The notes under the pieces: model-generated | Seen by the model: only the letters and a program-made list of their open reading frames with translations | Told to the model about the DNA's origin: nothing | The model's database searches: none | Source of the DNA: DATKEH01 sp035546355 | GTDB taxonomy: Bacteria > Acidobacteriota > Thermoanaerobaculia > Multivoradales > JAIOJS01 | Length of the DNA: 12,519 bases | Direction: 5' to 3' | Assembly: GCA_035546355.1 (NCBI GenBank) | Contig: DATKEH010000359.1 | Location: 1-12,519 of the forward strand | Position numbers and translations under genes: made by a program | Shown: positions 1-7,964 of the stretch, piece by piece | Layout of the letters: the number at the start of each line of letters is the position of its first letter | How positions within the stretch are numbered: position 1 is the first letter of the stretch

Positions 1-57
1 GGTGCTCACCGGTCGCGGTCCCGCGGCCCCCACGCCCCGAGAGAGGAGCCCCGTCGC

Positions 58-498
58 ATGCCCTACTCGCCGATCCTCGTCAAGCCGATGCGCGAGGAGC
101 TGACGTCCGTCGGCATCCAGGAGCTGACCACCGCCGCCGAGGTGGAGGCCTGGATGGACGAGCGGCGCGGCCTCTCGATGCTGGTCGTCAACTCGGTCTG
201 CGGTTGCGCCGCCGGCGCCGCGCGGCCGGGGATCCGCTTGGCGCTCGCCGCAGGGGCGCGCCCCGACCGCATCGCCACCGTGTTCGCCGGCCAGGACCTG
301 GAAGCCACCGCCCGCGCGCGGCAAGAGCTCGCCGACATCCCGCCCAGCAGCCCGTCGATAGCGCTGTTCCGCGACGACGAGCTGGTCTACTTCGTGCCGC
401 GCCACCGCATCGAGGGCAAGGACGCCCAGGGCGTCGCCGAGGACCTGCGCCAGGCGTTCTCCCGCTACGCCGCCGAACCCGCCGGCCGCGCCACCTAG
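58..498 (+). CDS. BrxA/BrxB-family bacilliredoxin
   Basis: A 146-residue cytosolic thioredoxin-fold protein of the BrxA/BrxB (YphP/YqiW, DUF1094) family. In Firmicutes these proteins remove bacillithiol from S-bacillithiolated proteins. The family's CxC-type active site is visible as Cys48-Gly-Cys50 in VNSVCGCAAG, following a beta strand (SMLVVNS), and a second strand/helix unit follows (RIATVFAGQD). The N-terminus MPYSPILVKPMREEL and the segment PPSSPSIALFRDDELVYFVPRH also match the family, and the length is typical. The ATG is preceded by a good Shine-Dalgarno sequence (GAGAGGAG, about 10 bases upstream). The gene opens a same-strand run, with the next start 16 bases after its stop. Family assignment is secure. 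Whether the cell makes bacillithiol, so that the protein is a true de-bacillithiolase, cannot be seen from this window. Confidence 0.93.
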   Translation: MPYSPILVKPMREELTSVGIQELTTAAEVEAWMDERRGLSMLVVNSVCGCAAGAARPGIRLALAAGARPDRIATVFAGQDLEATARARQELADIPPSSPSIALFRDDELVYFVPRHRIEGKDAQGVAEDLRQAFSRYAAEPAGRAT

Positions 499-514
499 GT
501 CTCCACCCCGGCCC

Positions 515-796
515 ATGGGCACCTTCCACCAGGAGCGCGGCCCGCTGCACGGCATCACCGTGGTGGTGGACACCGATGGGCCGGAGGTGTACGTCGGCCG
601 CTGCGACCAGGTGACGCCGCAGGGTGTGGTGCTGCTCGACGTCGACGTGCACCGCGCCGAGGAGGGGCAGCCGAGCAAGGAGGAGTGGGTGCGGCGCGCC
701 GCCCGGTTCGGCGTCTGGGGGAAGCAGCGGCACCTGGTGGTACCGAGCGAGCGGGTGGCCTCCATCCGTCCCCTCGGGGAGATCGCTCCCGACTGA
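515..796 (+). CDS. conserved hypothetical protein, 93 aa
   Basis: I do not recognise a named family. The 93-residue product has no signal peptide or membrane segment. It looks like a compact, strand-rich domain: GITVVVDTDGPEVYVGRC, then GVVLLDVDVHRAEEG, an amphipathic helix around SKEEWVRRAARFGVW (about 53-67), and a closing strand LVVPSERVASIRPLGEI. The alternation of a short strand, a glycine turn and a strand recalls small beta-barrels (Sm-like or PRC-barrel), but that is only an impression. The codon pattern matches the neighbours and the frame fills the gap exactly. The start is 16 bases after brx and the stop shares a base with the DUF423 start (TGATG), so it is very likely a real operon member. 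No convincing Shine-Dalgarno sequence precedes the ATG; translation may depend on ribosomes finishing brx. Confidence 0.8.
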   Translation: MGTFHQERGPLHGITVVVDTDGPEVYVGRCDQVTPQGVVLLDVDVHRAEEGQPSKEEWVRRAARFGVWGKQRHLVVPSERVASIRPLGEIAPD

Positions 797-1158
797 TGGG
801 CGCCGGCTGGCTCGCCACCGGCGCCTGTGGCTGTGCCCTGGCCGTGGCGGCGGGCGCCTTCGGTGCGCACGGCCTGGCGGCGCGGCTCTCGCCACGCTCG
901 CTCGAGCTGTGGGAGACGGCGGCGCGCTACCTGATGTACGGAGGGCTCGGCGTCGTACTCGTCGGCCTCGCCGCGCGCCAGCATGCGGCGCCCTGGGCCT
1001 GGGCCGGTTGGTCGCTGACGGTGGGGACGGCGCTGTTCAGCGGCACGGTGGCGGCGCTGGCGCTGGGCGGGCCCCGCTGGCTGGGCGCCGTCACCCCGGT
1101 CGGCGGGACGCTGATGATCCTCGGCTTCTCGCTCTTCGCCTGGGCCGCGCTACGGTGA
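796..1158 (+). CDS. DUF423 family small integral membrane protein
   Basis: A 120-residue inner-membrane protein with about four hydrophobic segments: roughly 4-22 (WLATGACGCALAVAAGAFGA), 44-60, 68-90 and 95-118. The N-terminal signature GAFGAHGLAARLSPRSLELWETAARYLMYG is diagnostic of DUF423 (YgdD/YwdK-like), a family of unknown biochemical function. An open frame continues 37 codons further upstream, but that part lies inside the preceding gene. I chose the ATG at 796 because it gives the family's usual length and N-terminus, and because it overlaps the previous stop as TGATG, a typical coupled arrangement. pruA follows after 25 bases. Confidence 0.9.
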   Translation: MGAGWLATGACGCALAVAAGAFGAHGLAARLSPRSLELWETAARYLMYGGLGVVLVGLAARQHAAPWAWAGWSLTVGTALFSGTVAALALGGPRWLGAVTPVGGTLMILGFSLFAWAALR

Positions 1159-1183
1159 CGAGCCACCGCAGAGGAGAGGAGTC

Positions 1184-2809
1184 ATGACCCACGGCATCGT
1201 CGCCCCACCGCAGCCGGTCAACGAGACCGTCCTGTCCTACGCCCCTGGTTCGCGCGAGCGGCAGTCCCTCGAGGCGCGGTTGCGCCAGATGCTCGGCGAG
1301 CGGGTGGAGGTGCCGCTGCTGATCGGCGGGCGCGAGGTGCGCACCGGCAACACGCTCGAGGTGGTGTGCCCGCACGATCACGGCCACGTCCTCGCCACCT
1401 GCCACCAGGCCGGCGCCGCAGAGGTGGCGCAGGCGGTCGCGGCCGCCGGCGAGGCGTGGCGCGAGTGGTCGGAGACGGCCTGGGAGTCTCGCGCGGCGGT
1501 GTTGCTGAAGGCCGCCGACCTGCTGGCCGGGCCGTGGCGCGACACCGTCAACGCCGCCACCATGCTGGGCCAGTCCAAGACCGTGTACCAGGCGGAGATC
1601 GACGCCGCCTGCGAGCTGATCGACTTCTGGCGCTTCAACCCGCACTACATGCGCCAGCTCTACGCCGAGCAGCCGGCGTCGGTACGCGGGCAGTGGAACT
1701 ACGTAGAGTACCGGTCGCTCGAGGGCTTCGTCTTCGCCGTCACCCCCTTCAACTTCACCTCCATCGGCGGCAACCTGCCCACCGCTCCGGCGCTGCTGGG
1801 CAACGTGGTGCTGTGGAAGCCCGCCTCGACCGCCATCCTGTCGAACTACTACCTGATGAGAGTGCTCGAGGAGGCGGGGCTGCCGCCGGGAGTGATCAAC
1901 TTCGTGCCCGGCCGCGGCGCGCAGGTGGGGGACCCGGTGTTCGCCCACCCGGAGCTCGCGGGCCTGCACTTCACCGGCTCGACGGCCACCTTCCAGCACA
2001 TGTGGCGGGTCATCGCCGAGGGGCTGCCGAGCTACCGCTCCTACCCGCGGATCGTCGGCGAGACCGGCGGCAAGAACTTCGTCTTCGCCCACGCCTCCGC
2101 GGACGTCGCAGCGCTCGCCACTGCGCTGGTGCGCGGCGCCTTCGAGTACCAGGGGCAGAAATGCTCGGCCGCCTCGCGGGCGTACCTGCCGCGCTCGCTC
2201 TGGCCGCAGCTGCAGGAGCGCCTGGAGGCCGACCTCGCCGCCATCCGCATGGGCGACCCGACCGATTTCCGCAACTTCATGGCGGCGGTGATCGACCGCG
2301 CCGCCTACCGCAGCATCCTGGAGTACGTCGAGCATGCGCGCCACGCGAGCGAGGCCGAGATCCTGTTCGGCGGCGGCGACGACGACTCCACCGGCTACTT
2401 CATCGAGCCGACGGTGGTGCTGACCAGCGACCCGCGCTTCCGGCTGATGCGGGAGGAGATCTTCGGCCCGGTGCTCACCGTCTACGTCTACGAGGACGAG
2501 CGGTTCGAGGAGACCCTGGAGCTGTGCGATACCGCCACCCCGTACGCCCTCACCGGCGCCGTCTTCGCCCGCGACCGGGAAGTGCTCGTCCGCATGACGC
2601 GCGCGCTGCGCCACGCGGCCGGCAACTTCTACATCAACGACAAGCCCACCGGCGCGGTCGTGGGCCAGCAGCCGTTCGGCGGCTCGCGGGCGTCGGGTAC
2701 CAACGACAAGGCGGGATCGGCGATGAACCTGCTGCGCTGGGTCAGCCAGCGGGTGATCAAGGAGACGTTCGTGCCGCCGGTGGACTTTCGCTACGAGCAC
2801 ATGGAGTAG
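1184..2809 (+). CDS. pruA: L-glutamate gamma-semialdehyde (1-pyrroline-5-carboxylate) dehydrogenase
   Basis: Oxidises glutamate gamma-semialdehyde/P5C to glutamate with NAD+, the second step of proline breakdown. The 541-residue protein is collinear with the single-function animal-type enzyme (ALDH4A1): an N-terminal extension VNETVLSYAPGSRERQSLEA, then EIDAACELIDFWRFN, the NAD-binding SPFNFT-like VTPFNFTSIGGN, catalytic Glu293 in GETGGKNF and nucleophile Cys327 in GQKCSA. The C-terminus contains NFYINDKPTGAVVGQQPFGG and SGTNDK, which position the glutamate product. The Glu-Cys spacing of 34 residues equals that of the human enzyme as I recall it (E314/C348). A strong Shine-Dalgarno sequence (GAGGAGAGGAG) precedes the ATG. 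It is not fused to proline dehydrogenase and no putA/ProDH gene is in view. It closes the first gene cluster. Confidence 0.95.
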   Translation: MTHGIVAPPQPVNETVLSYAPGSRERQSLEARLRQMLGERVEVPLLIGGREVRTGNTLEVVCPHDHGHVLATCHQAGAAEVAQAVAAAGEAWREWSETAWESRAAVLLKAADLLAGPWRDTVNAATMLGQSKTVYQAEIDAACELIDFWRFNPHYMRQLYAEQPASVRGQWNYVEYRSLEGFVFAVTPFNFTSIGGNLPTAPALLGNVVLWKPASTAILSNYYLMRVLEEAGLPPGVINFVPGRGAQVGDPVFAHPELAGLHFTGSTATFQHMWRVIAEGLPSYRSYPRIVGETGGKNFVFAHASADVAALATALVRGAFEYQGQKCSAASRAYLPRSLWPQLQERLEADLAAIRMGDPTDFRNFMAAVIDRAAYRSILEYVEHARHASEAEILFGGGDDDSTGYFIEPTVVLTSDPRFRLMREEIFGPVLTVYVYEDERFEETLELCDTATPYALTGAVFARDREVLVRMTRALRHAAGNFYINDKPTGAVVGQQPFGGSRASGTNDKAGSAMNLLRWVSQRVIKETFVPPVDFRYEHME

Positions 2810-2894
2810 TCGCGGTAGCGATGGGCGGAAGGCACGCAGTCGCGCTCCTGGCCCCGCCTGGCCCGGGTCGCTCCGTCTCCGGGTCTCTCCTGTA

Positions 2895-3275
2895 GTGGAC
2901 GTTCGGACGCATCGCGCCATCGACCGGCGGCTGAGCGGCGAGCCGGTGGCGCTCGGACCGGGCTGGGCGCGGGTGGCGATGACCGCTGGAGCGGAAATGG
3001 CCGCCGACGAGCAGGGGCTGGTGCACGGCGGCTTCCTCTTCGCGCTCGCCGATCACGCGGCGATGCTGGCGGTCAACCACCCCCACGTGGTGCTGGCGCG
3101 CGCCGAGGTCCACTTCCACCGGCCAGTGCGGGTGGGGGAGAGCCTGGAGGCGGAGGCGCGGGTCACTGGTGGAGAGGGGAGGCGAAGACGGGTCCGGGCG
3201 ATCGTACGCCGGGGCGAGGCGGTGGTGATGGAGGGCGACTTCGCCTGCGTCGTGCCCTCGCGCCACGTGCTGTAG
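2895..3275 (+). CDS. hotdog-fold thioesterase (PaaI-like)
   Basis: A 126-residue single hotdog domain, presumably hydrolysing an acyl-CoA or similar thioester in the cytosol. The family signature is clear: QGLVHGGFLFALADHAAML, with His44-Gly-Gly at the start of the central helix and Asp53 as the likely catalytic acid. It is followed by the strand pattern LARAEVHFHRPVRVGESLEAEARV, typical of PaaI/YbgC-type enzymes. The start is GTG at 2895; no ATG lies in frame upstream before the pruA stop, and the Shine-Dalgarno match is poor. The gap after pruA is 85 bases with nothing recognisable in it. The next gene is a ThDP lyase of the HACL2 type that may use CoA esters, suggesting a functional link. 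The substrate cannot be predicted. Confidence 0.85.
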   Translation: MDVRTHRAIDRRLSGEPVALGPGWARVAMTAGAEMAADEQGLVHGGFLFALADHAAMLAVNHPHVVLARAEVHFHRPVRVGESLEAEARVTGGEGRRRRVRAIVRRGEAVVMEGDFACVVPSRHVL

Positions 3276-3302
3276 GATCCCGGCATCCAGGATCCCTCCG
3301 CG

Positions 3303-3373
3303 ATGACGCGCCCCGCTCCGACTGCCGCCGACCGCCCGCTGGGTTTCGTCTGCGGCCAGCGCCGGAGCCGGCG

Positions 3374-3377
<4 letters not shown>
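3303..3377 (+). other. possible 24-codon upstream reading frame
   Basis: An ATG at 3303 opens a 24-codon frame whose TGA (3375-3377) overlaps the GTG start of the following ThDP-enzyme gene as GTGA. It fills most of the 98-base gap between the thioesterase and the lyase. Such an overlap could couple translation of the lyase to this short frame. The predicted peptide is Arg/Pro-rich with no recognisable motif, and there is no Shine-Dalgarno sequence before the ATG. In DNA this rich in GC, short open frames arise by chance, so this is a weak call. Confidence 0.2.
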
Positions 3378-5110
<1,733 letters not shown>

Positions 5111-5120
5111 CGTCGTCGCG

Positions 5121-5138
5121 GCTGCGGGTGCACCCAGC
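5121..5138 (+). repeat. inverted repeat after the ThDP lyase gene
   Basis: Ten bases after the lyase stop is GGGTGCACCC (5126-5135), a perfect 10-base palindrome. GCT and AGC flank it and can extend the stem with a two-base bulge. It lies in the 69-base gap before the outer-membrane protein gene. There is no T-run after it, so an intrinsic terminator is not supported. It may be an RNA stem or a protein site, or chance in GC-rich DNA. Confidence 0.3.
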
Positions 5139-5179
5139 CCGGCCCGACACCGTGACCCCCCACCCGAGAAGGAGCCCGT

Positions 5180-5800
5180 ATGCGCCACCGCCGCGCCTCG
5201 ACCCTGCTCGCCTGCTTCCTCGCCGCCGCTCCGGCGGCCGCGCAGTGGAACCGCGTCGAGATCAGCCCCTACGGCGGCTACCGCTGGGGCGGCGAGCTGG
5301 AGGCCGAAGACAACGCCCTGTTTCGCCAGGACGTCGAGGTCGACTCGAGCGCCACCTTCGGTCTGCGGCTCGCCATCGGCGTCCACCCCAACGTCCAGGT
5401 CGAGCTCCTGGCCGCTCGCCAGGAGTCGGAGCTCGGCCTCGATCGCCAGCTCTTCGGTGAGGATCGAGGGCTGCTCGACGTCACCATCAACTACTACCAC
5501 CTCGGCGGTCTCTTCCAGTGGGGCGGCGGTCAGGCCCAGCCGTTCGTGACGGTGAGCGGCGGCATCGGGCGGATCGCCCCTGACCTTCCTGGCGTCGCCG
5601 CCGAGGAGCGCCTGTCGGCCAGTTTCGGCGGTGGCGTGAAGGTGTTCGTCAACCGTCACGTCGGGTTCCGCTTCGAGGGGCGCTTCTTCTGGACCGACAC
5701 CAACGACGACGACGATTTCTTCGACGACGACTGGGGCCTGGACTACGGCGACGACCTCTACCAGGGAGAGGTCACGGTCGGGCTCGTCCTGGGGCTCTGA
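5180..5800 (+). CDS. secreted outer-membrane beta-barrel protein with Asp-rich loop
   Basis: A 206-residue exported protein. It has a clear signal peptide (basic MRHRR, hydrophobic core, cleavage likely after Ala21 in AAPAAA/QW). Amphipathic strands typical of a small OmpA/OmpW-like or porin-family eight-strand barrel follow: VEISPYGGYRWGGEL, ATFGLRLAIGVHP, VQVELLAARQES, LGGLFQWG, PFVTVSGGIGRI, LSASFGGGVKVFVN, VGFRFEGRFFW and GEVTVGLVLGL, ending in a hydrophobic Leu. The penultimate loop (residues 173-192) holds 11 Asp in 20 residues, which may bind calcium or other cations. A strong Shine-Dalgarno sequence (AGAAGGAG) precedes the ATG. No enzymatic motif is present. Its end overlaps a short minus-strand frame that resembles a rhomboid N-terminus. 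Confidence 0.88.
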   Translation: MRHRRASTLLACFLAAAPAAAQWNRVEISPYGGYRWGGELEAEDNALFRQDVEVDSSATFGLRLAIGVHPNVQVELLAARQESELGLDRQLFGEDRGLLDVTINYYHLGGLFQWGGGQAQPFVTVSGGIGRIAPDLPGVAAEERLSASFGGGVKVFVNRHVGFRFEGRFFWTDTNDDDDFFDDDWGLDYGDDLYQGEVTVGLVLGL

Positions 5801-5894
5801 CCGCGGCCACCAGCACGCACAGGGCGATGATCCCGAAGCTGACCCACGGGATGCGCCGGACGGGCGCCTGTTGGTGCGAGAGAGGGAGGATCAT
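5772..5894 (-). pseudogene. N-terminal remnant of a rhomboid-family intramembrane protease
   Basis: On the minus strand, starting 28 bases after the EamA transporter stop, an ATG (5894-5892) opens a 40-codon frame. Its first 32 residues read like the start of bacterial rhomboid proteases: M-I-L-P-L-S-H, then VRRIPWVSFGIIALCVLVAA, the basic RR-P-W-V junction leading into transmembrane helix 1. The likeness stops at about position 5800, exactly where the convergent outer-membrane protein gene ends. The remaining codons are antisense to that gene and reach a TGA at 5774-5772. No catalytic Ser or His region exists. The simplest reading is a decayed or truncated eamA-rhomboid operon, cut when this junction formed. 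A real 40-residue single-helix membrane peptide is the alternative. The resemblance is from memory and unsearched. Confidence 0.5.
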
Positions 5895-5922
5895 CGCCGC
5901 GCGAAGGGTGTAGGAGAACCTG

Positions 5923-6810
5923 TCATGTCCGGCGCCGCAGCGCCCGCAGCTCCCACCCTTCGGCGACGGTCTTGGTCACCGTCGCCGCCAGGATCACCGC
6001 CCCGCCCACCAGGGCCCAACCGCTCGGCGTCTCGCCGTGCATCGCCCAGGCCCATAGCGGCGTCAGCACCGGCTCGAGCATCAGCAGCAGCGATGCCTCC
6101 AAGGCCGGCACCTGCCCCATGGCGGCGGTCAGGAAGTAGTAGGCGAGGCCGATCTGTACGACGCCGAGGTAGAGGATCCAGGCGGCGTCGGCGGGGTGGG
6201 CCGCGGCGATGGGCAGGGCGAAGGGCAGGGTGAGGAGGAAGGCGAGGGTGTTGCCGGCGACGACCGACGCGGCGCCCAGACCGCCGGCGCTGTCCGCGGT
6301 GCTCCGCTCCAGCCAGCGCAGCCCCATCAGGGTGACCGCCCAGAACGCGCCCGAGGCGAGCCCGAGCAGGTTGCCCAACAGCGGATTCGTCGCCAGGCGC
6401 GTCGGCTCCTCCTGGCCGACGAAGAAGAAGGCCATGCCGGCGGCGATCCAGGCCATCAGCAGCAGGTCGCGGCGCCGCACCGGCTCGCGCAGCAGCAGCG
6501 GGGCGAGCAGCAGCACGTAGAGAGGTGCGGTCGACTGCAGGAAAATGGTGTTGGCGGCGGTGGTGAGCTTGTTGGCGACGGCGTAACAGACCAGCGTGCC
6601 AGCGTAGGCGCAACCGACCAGCCAGACGCGCGGCCGGTTCAGCTGCCGCGCCTGGGGGAGCAGGACGAGCAGGGCCAGCGCCGCCACCCCGGAGCGCAAA
6701 CCCGCCACTTGCCAGCCGGTGAGCGTGGTCGCCTTGATGCCGGCCGCGCCGGTGGAGAAGAGCCCGGCAGCGGCCAGCAGGCGCAGGCGGGAGGCGGCGC
6801 GCTGATCCAT
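5923..6810 (-). CDS. EamA/DMT-family transporter (RhaT/YdcZ-like permease)
   Basis: A 295-residue inner-membrane protein with about ten hydrophobic helices in two EamA repeats. Repeat one spans about 8-135, with ANTIFLQSTAPLYVLLLAPLLLREPVRRRD. Repeat two spans about 145-285, with IGLAYYFLTAAMGQVPALEASLLLMLEPVLTPLWAW, the usual glutamate- and proline-rich end of the second repeat. The family exports or imports small metabolites; the substrate cannot be told. The open frame continues upstream to 7005 but that part is antisense to marR and not membrane-like. The ATG at 6810 gives the family's usual N-terminus (MDQRAASRLRLLAAAG) and is the only usable start. No Shine-Dalgarno sequence is seen. 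It is divergent from the MarR regulator, which probably controls it. Confidence 0.92.
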   Translation of the reverse strand: MDQRAASRLRLLAAAGLFSTGAAGIKATTLTGWQVAGLRSGVAALALLVLLPQARQLNRPRVWLVGCAYAGTLVCYAVANKLTTAANTIFLQSTAPLYVLLLAPLLLREPVRRRDLLLMAWIAAGMAFFFVGQEEPTRLATNPLLGNLLGLASGAFWAVTLMGLRWLERSTADSAGGLGAASVVAGNTLAFLLTLPFALPIAAAHPADAAWILYLGVVQIGLAYYFLTAAMGQVPALEASLLLMLEPVLTPLWAWAMHGETPSGWALVGGAVILAATVTKTVAEGWELRALRRRT

Positions 6811-6837
6811 GGCCGAGGAGACTACAGCGGAAGGGGC

Positions 6838-6866
6838 TTGCCGGAGATAGTACGTTTTCGTATAAT
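6838..6866 (+). promoter_or_regulatory. sigma-70-type promoter for marR, near-leaderless
   Basis: TTGCCG (6838-6843, 4 of 6 matches to TTGACA) and a perfect TATAAT (6861-6866) are separated by exactly 17 bases. This is the only consensus-grade promoter in the window. A start about 7 bases after the hexamer would fall near 6873, leaving only a few bases before the marR ATG at 6878. There is no Shine-Dalgarno sequence, so marR would be translated from a nearly leaderless message. The transcription start itself is inferred. Confidence 0.7.
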
Positions 6867-6877
6867 GCGATTTCGTA
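6851..6877. promoter_or_regulatory. candidate MarR operator between the divergent transporter and regulator
   Basis: An AT-rich patch in GC-rich surroundings holds overlapping symmetry. CGTTTTCGTA (6853-6862) is repeated as CGATTTCGTA (6868-6877), 9 of 10 identical and 15 bases apart. TACG/CGTA (6851-6862) form an inverted repeat with a 4-base gap. TCGTATAATGCGA (6858-6870) is a 13-base palindrome with one mismatched pair. The elements cover the -10 box of marR and end at its start codon, so bound repressor would block marR and possibly the divergent eamA. MarR proteins commonly act this way; binding here is inferred. Confidence 0.5.
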
Positions 6878-7405
6878 ATGAATCCGCGCCATCCGCCGCT
6901 CCGTCTCCTGTCGCCGTTGCATCGCGCATCGCGGCAGATCGCGCTGCGGCTCGAATGGAGCTGTCGCCAGCTCGGCGTCTCGCCGCAGGAGGGGCACCTG
7001 CTCACCTACCTCGGCAGCTACGCGCCGGCGCCGGTCGGGGAGCTGCGCCGGGTCTTCGGCCACAAGGGATCGACCCTCACCAGCCTGCTCGATCGCCTCT
7101 CGGCGGCGGGGCTGGCGAGCCGGCGCCCCAATCCCGCGGACCGCCGATCGGTACTGGTCGAGACGACCGCCGGCGGCGAGCGGGTGGCCGCCGTGCTCCG
7201 CATTGTGATCCTGGCGCTGGAGGGGGAGATCCTCCGGCGCGTTCAACCGGCCGACCTGGAGGGGTTCCGCGCCGTCATGGCGGCGATCGAGGACGTCACC
7301 CGGGTCGATCCACGCAAGGAGAGCGAAGATGACCGCACAGCCCATGACCCCGGAGCTCCGTCCCCACGCGACCCTCGAGCCGCTGCTGACCCAGCTGGGC
7401 TATGA
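6878..7405 (+). CDS. MarR-family transcriptional regulator
   Basis: A 175-residue DNA-binding regulator. Helices at about 8-45 (LLSPLHRASRQIALRLEWSC) form part of the dimer interface. A winged helix-turn-helix follows: VGELRRVFGHKGSTLTSLLD (about 53-72) is the recognition region, and the wing is RRPNPADRRSVLVETTAGG with the family's DRR signature. C-terminal dimerisation helices end near residue 147. The last 25 or so residues (after DPRKESEDD) are Pro/Ala/Asp-rich and are encoded inside the start of the DinB gene, so they may add little to function; usual MarR length is 140-160. The ATG immediately follows the candidate operator and lacks a Shine-Dalgarno sequence. Ligand unknown; likely targets are itself, eamA and the DinB gene. 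Confidence 0.88.
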   Translation: MNPRHPPLRLLSPLHRASRQIALRLEWSCRQLGVSPQEGHLLTYLGSYAPAPVGELRRVFGHKGSTLTSLLDRLSAAGLASRRPNPADRRSVLVETTAGGERVAAVLRIVILALEGEILRRVQPADLEGFRAVMAAIEDVTRVDPRKESEDDRTAHDPGAPSPRDPRAAADPAGL

Positions 7406-7856
7406 CCTGATGGTGCTGCAGCGCAACCTCGAGGGCGTCTCCCACGCGGACAGCCTGCTGCCACCACAGCCGGGAGGCAACTGCCTCAACTGGGTGGTGG
7501 GCCACCTGGTGGCGACGCGCAACCGCTGGCTCGCGGCGTTGGGGCTGCCGCAAGTGATCGACCCGGCGCGGGTGGCCGCGTACGCGCGGGGCGCCGCGCC
7601 GTCGGCCGGCGGGGTGCCCGCGGTGCCGCTGGCCGAGCTGCTGGCGGCGTTCGCCGCCGCCCAGGGACCGATCGCCGAGGCGATGCGGCGGCTCGGTGCC
7701 GAGGAGCTGGCGGCGCCGGCACCCTTCTCGCCGGTCAACGACCCGCGGGAGACGCTGGGCAGCCTGCTCACGGCCCTCTGCTTCCACGAGGCCTACCACC
7801 TGGGGCAGACCGGCCTGCTGCGGCGGATCGCCGGCCACCCGGGCGCCATCCGCTGA
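7329..7856 (+). CDS. DinB/YfiT-family putative metal-dependent protein
   Basis: A 175-residue four-helix-bundle protein of the DinB superfamily. The three-histidine metal site is intact: His59 in NWVVGHLVATRN, and His153 and His157 in CFHEAYHLGQTGLLRR. Superfamily members include bacillithiol- and mycothiol-dependent transferases, maleylpyruvate isomerase and many enzymes with no known reaction, so function is open. The ATG is preceded by a good Shine-Dalgarno sequence (AAGGAG at 7317-7322) that lies inside the marR reading frame; the two frames overlap by 77 bases. Expression is probably tied to marR. No signal peptide; cytosolic. Confidence 0.88.
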   Translation: MTAQPMTPELRPHATLEPLLTQLGYDLMVLQRNLEGVSHADSLLPPQPGGNCLNWVVGHLVATRNRWLAALGLPQVIDPARVAAYARGAAPSAGGVPAVPLAELLAAFAAAQGPIAEAMRRLGAEELAAPAPFSPVNDPRETLGSLLTALCFHEAYHLGQTGLLRRIAGHPGAIR

Positions 7857-7926
7857 GCCGCATCCTCGGGCGCGGCGAGGCGGGATCCCGGGGTGATAGG
7901 CTGCCGCCAATCCGGTCGGTGATCTC

Positions 7927-7964
7927 GCGGCCGGGCCCGGCGCTCCCGCCGGCTCCCGGGCCGC
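7927..7964 (+). repeat. long GC-rich imperfect hairpin upstream of the membrane-protein gene
   Basis: GCGGCCGGGCCCGGC (7927-7941) can pair with GCCGGCTCCCGGGCCGC (7948-7964) around a six-base loop, with one bulge and an internal mismatch. It lies in the 126-base gap after the DinB gene, a few bases before the Shine-Dalgarno sequence (GAGAGGAGG, 7969-7977) of the next gene. With no T-run it is not a standard terminator. It could be a structured 5' leader or an attenuating stem. Chance is possible at this GC content, though the length is notable. Confidence 0.4.

Noticed and set aside
1091..2920. A 609-codon minus-strand open frame opposite pruA
   Set aside because: It is the antisense frame of a clear P5C dehydrogenase; the translation is Arg/Ala/Gly/His-rich without domain structure, as expected from GC-rich third positions on the other strand.
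3275..3295. GGATCC repeated with a 9-base gap after the thioesterase stop, as a possible terminator hairpin
   Set aside because: A six-base palindrome occurring twice gives only a short stem, and no T-run follows.
5801..5922. An intrinsic terminator expected between the convergent barrel and EamA genes
   Set aside because: Only a short GCGCC/GGCGC stem is visible and there is no T-run on either strand; the region instead reads as a rhomboid-like fragment.
6196..7332. Long plus-strand open frame antisense to the EamA gene
   Set aside because: The translation is Gly/Arg/Gln-rich and lacks hydrophobic segments or motifs, whereas the minus strand gives a clear ten-helix transporter.
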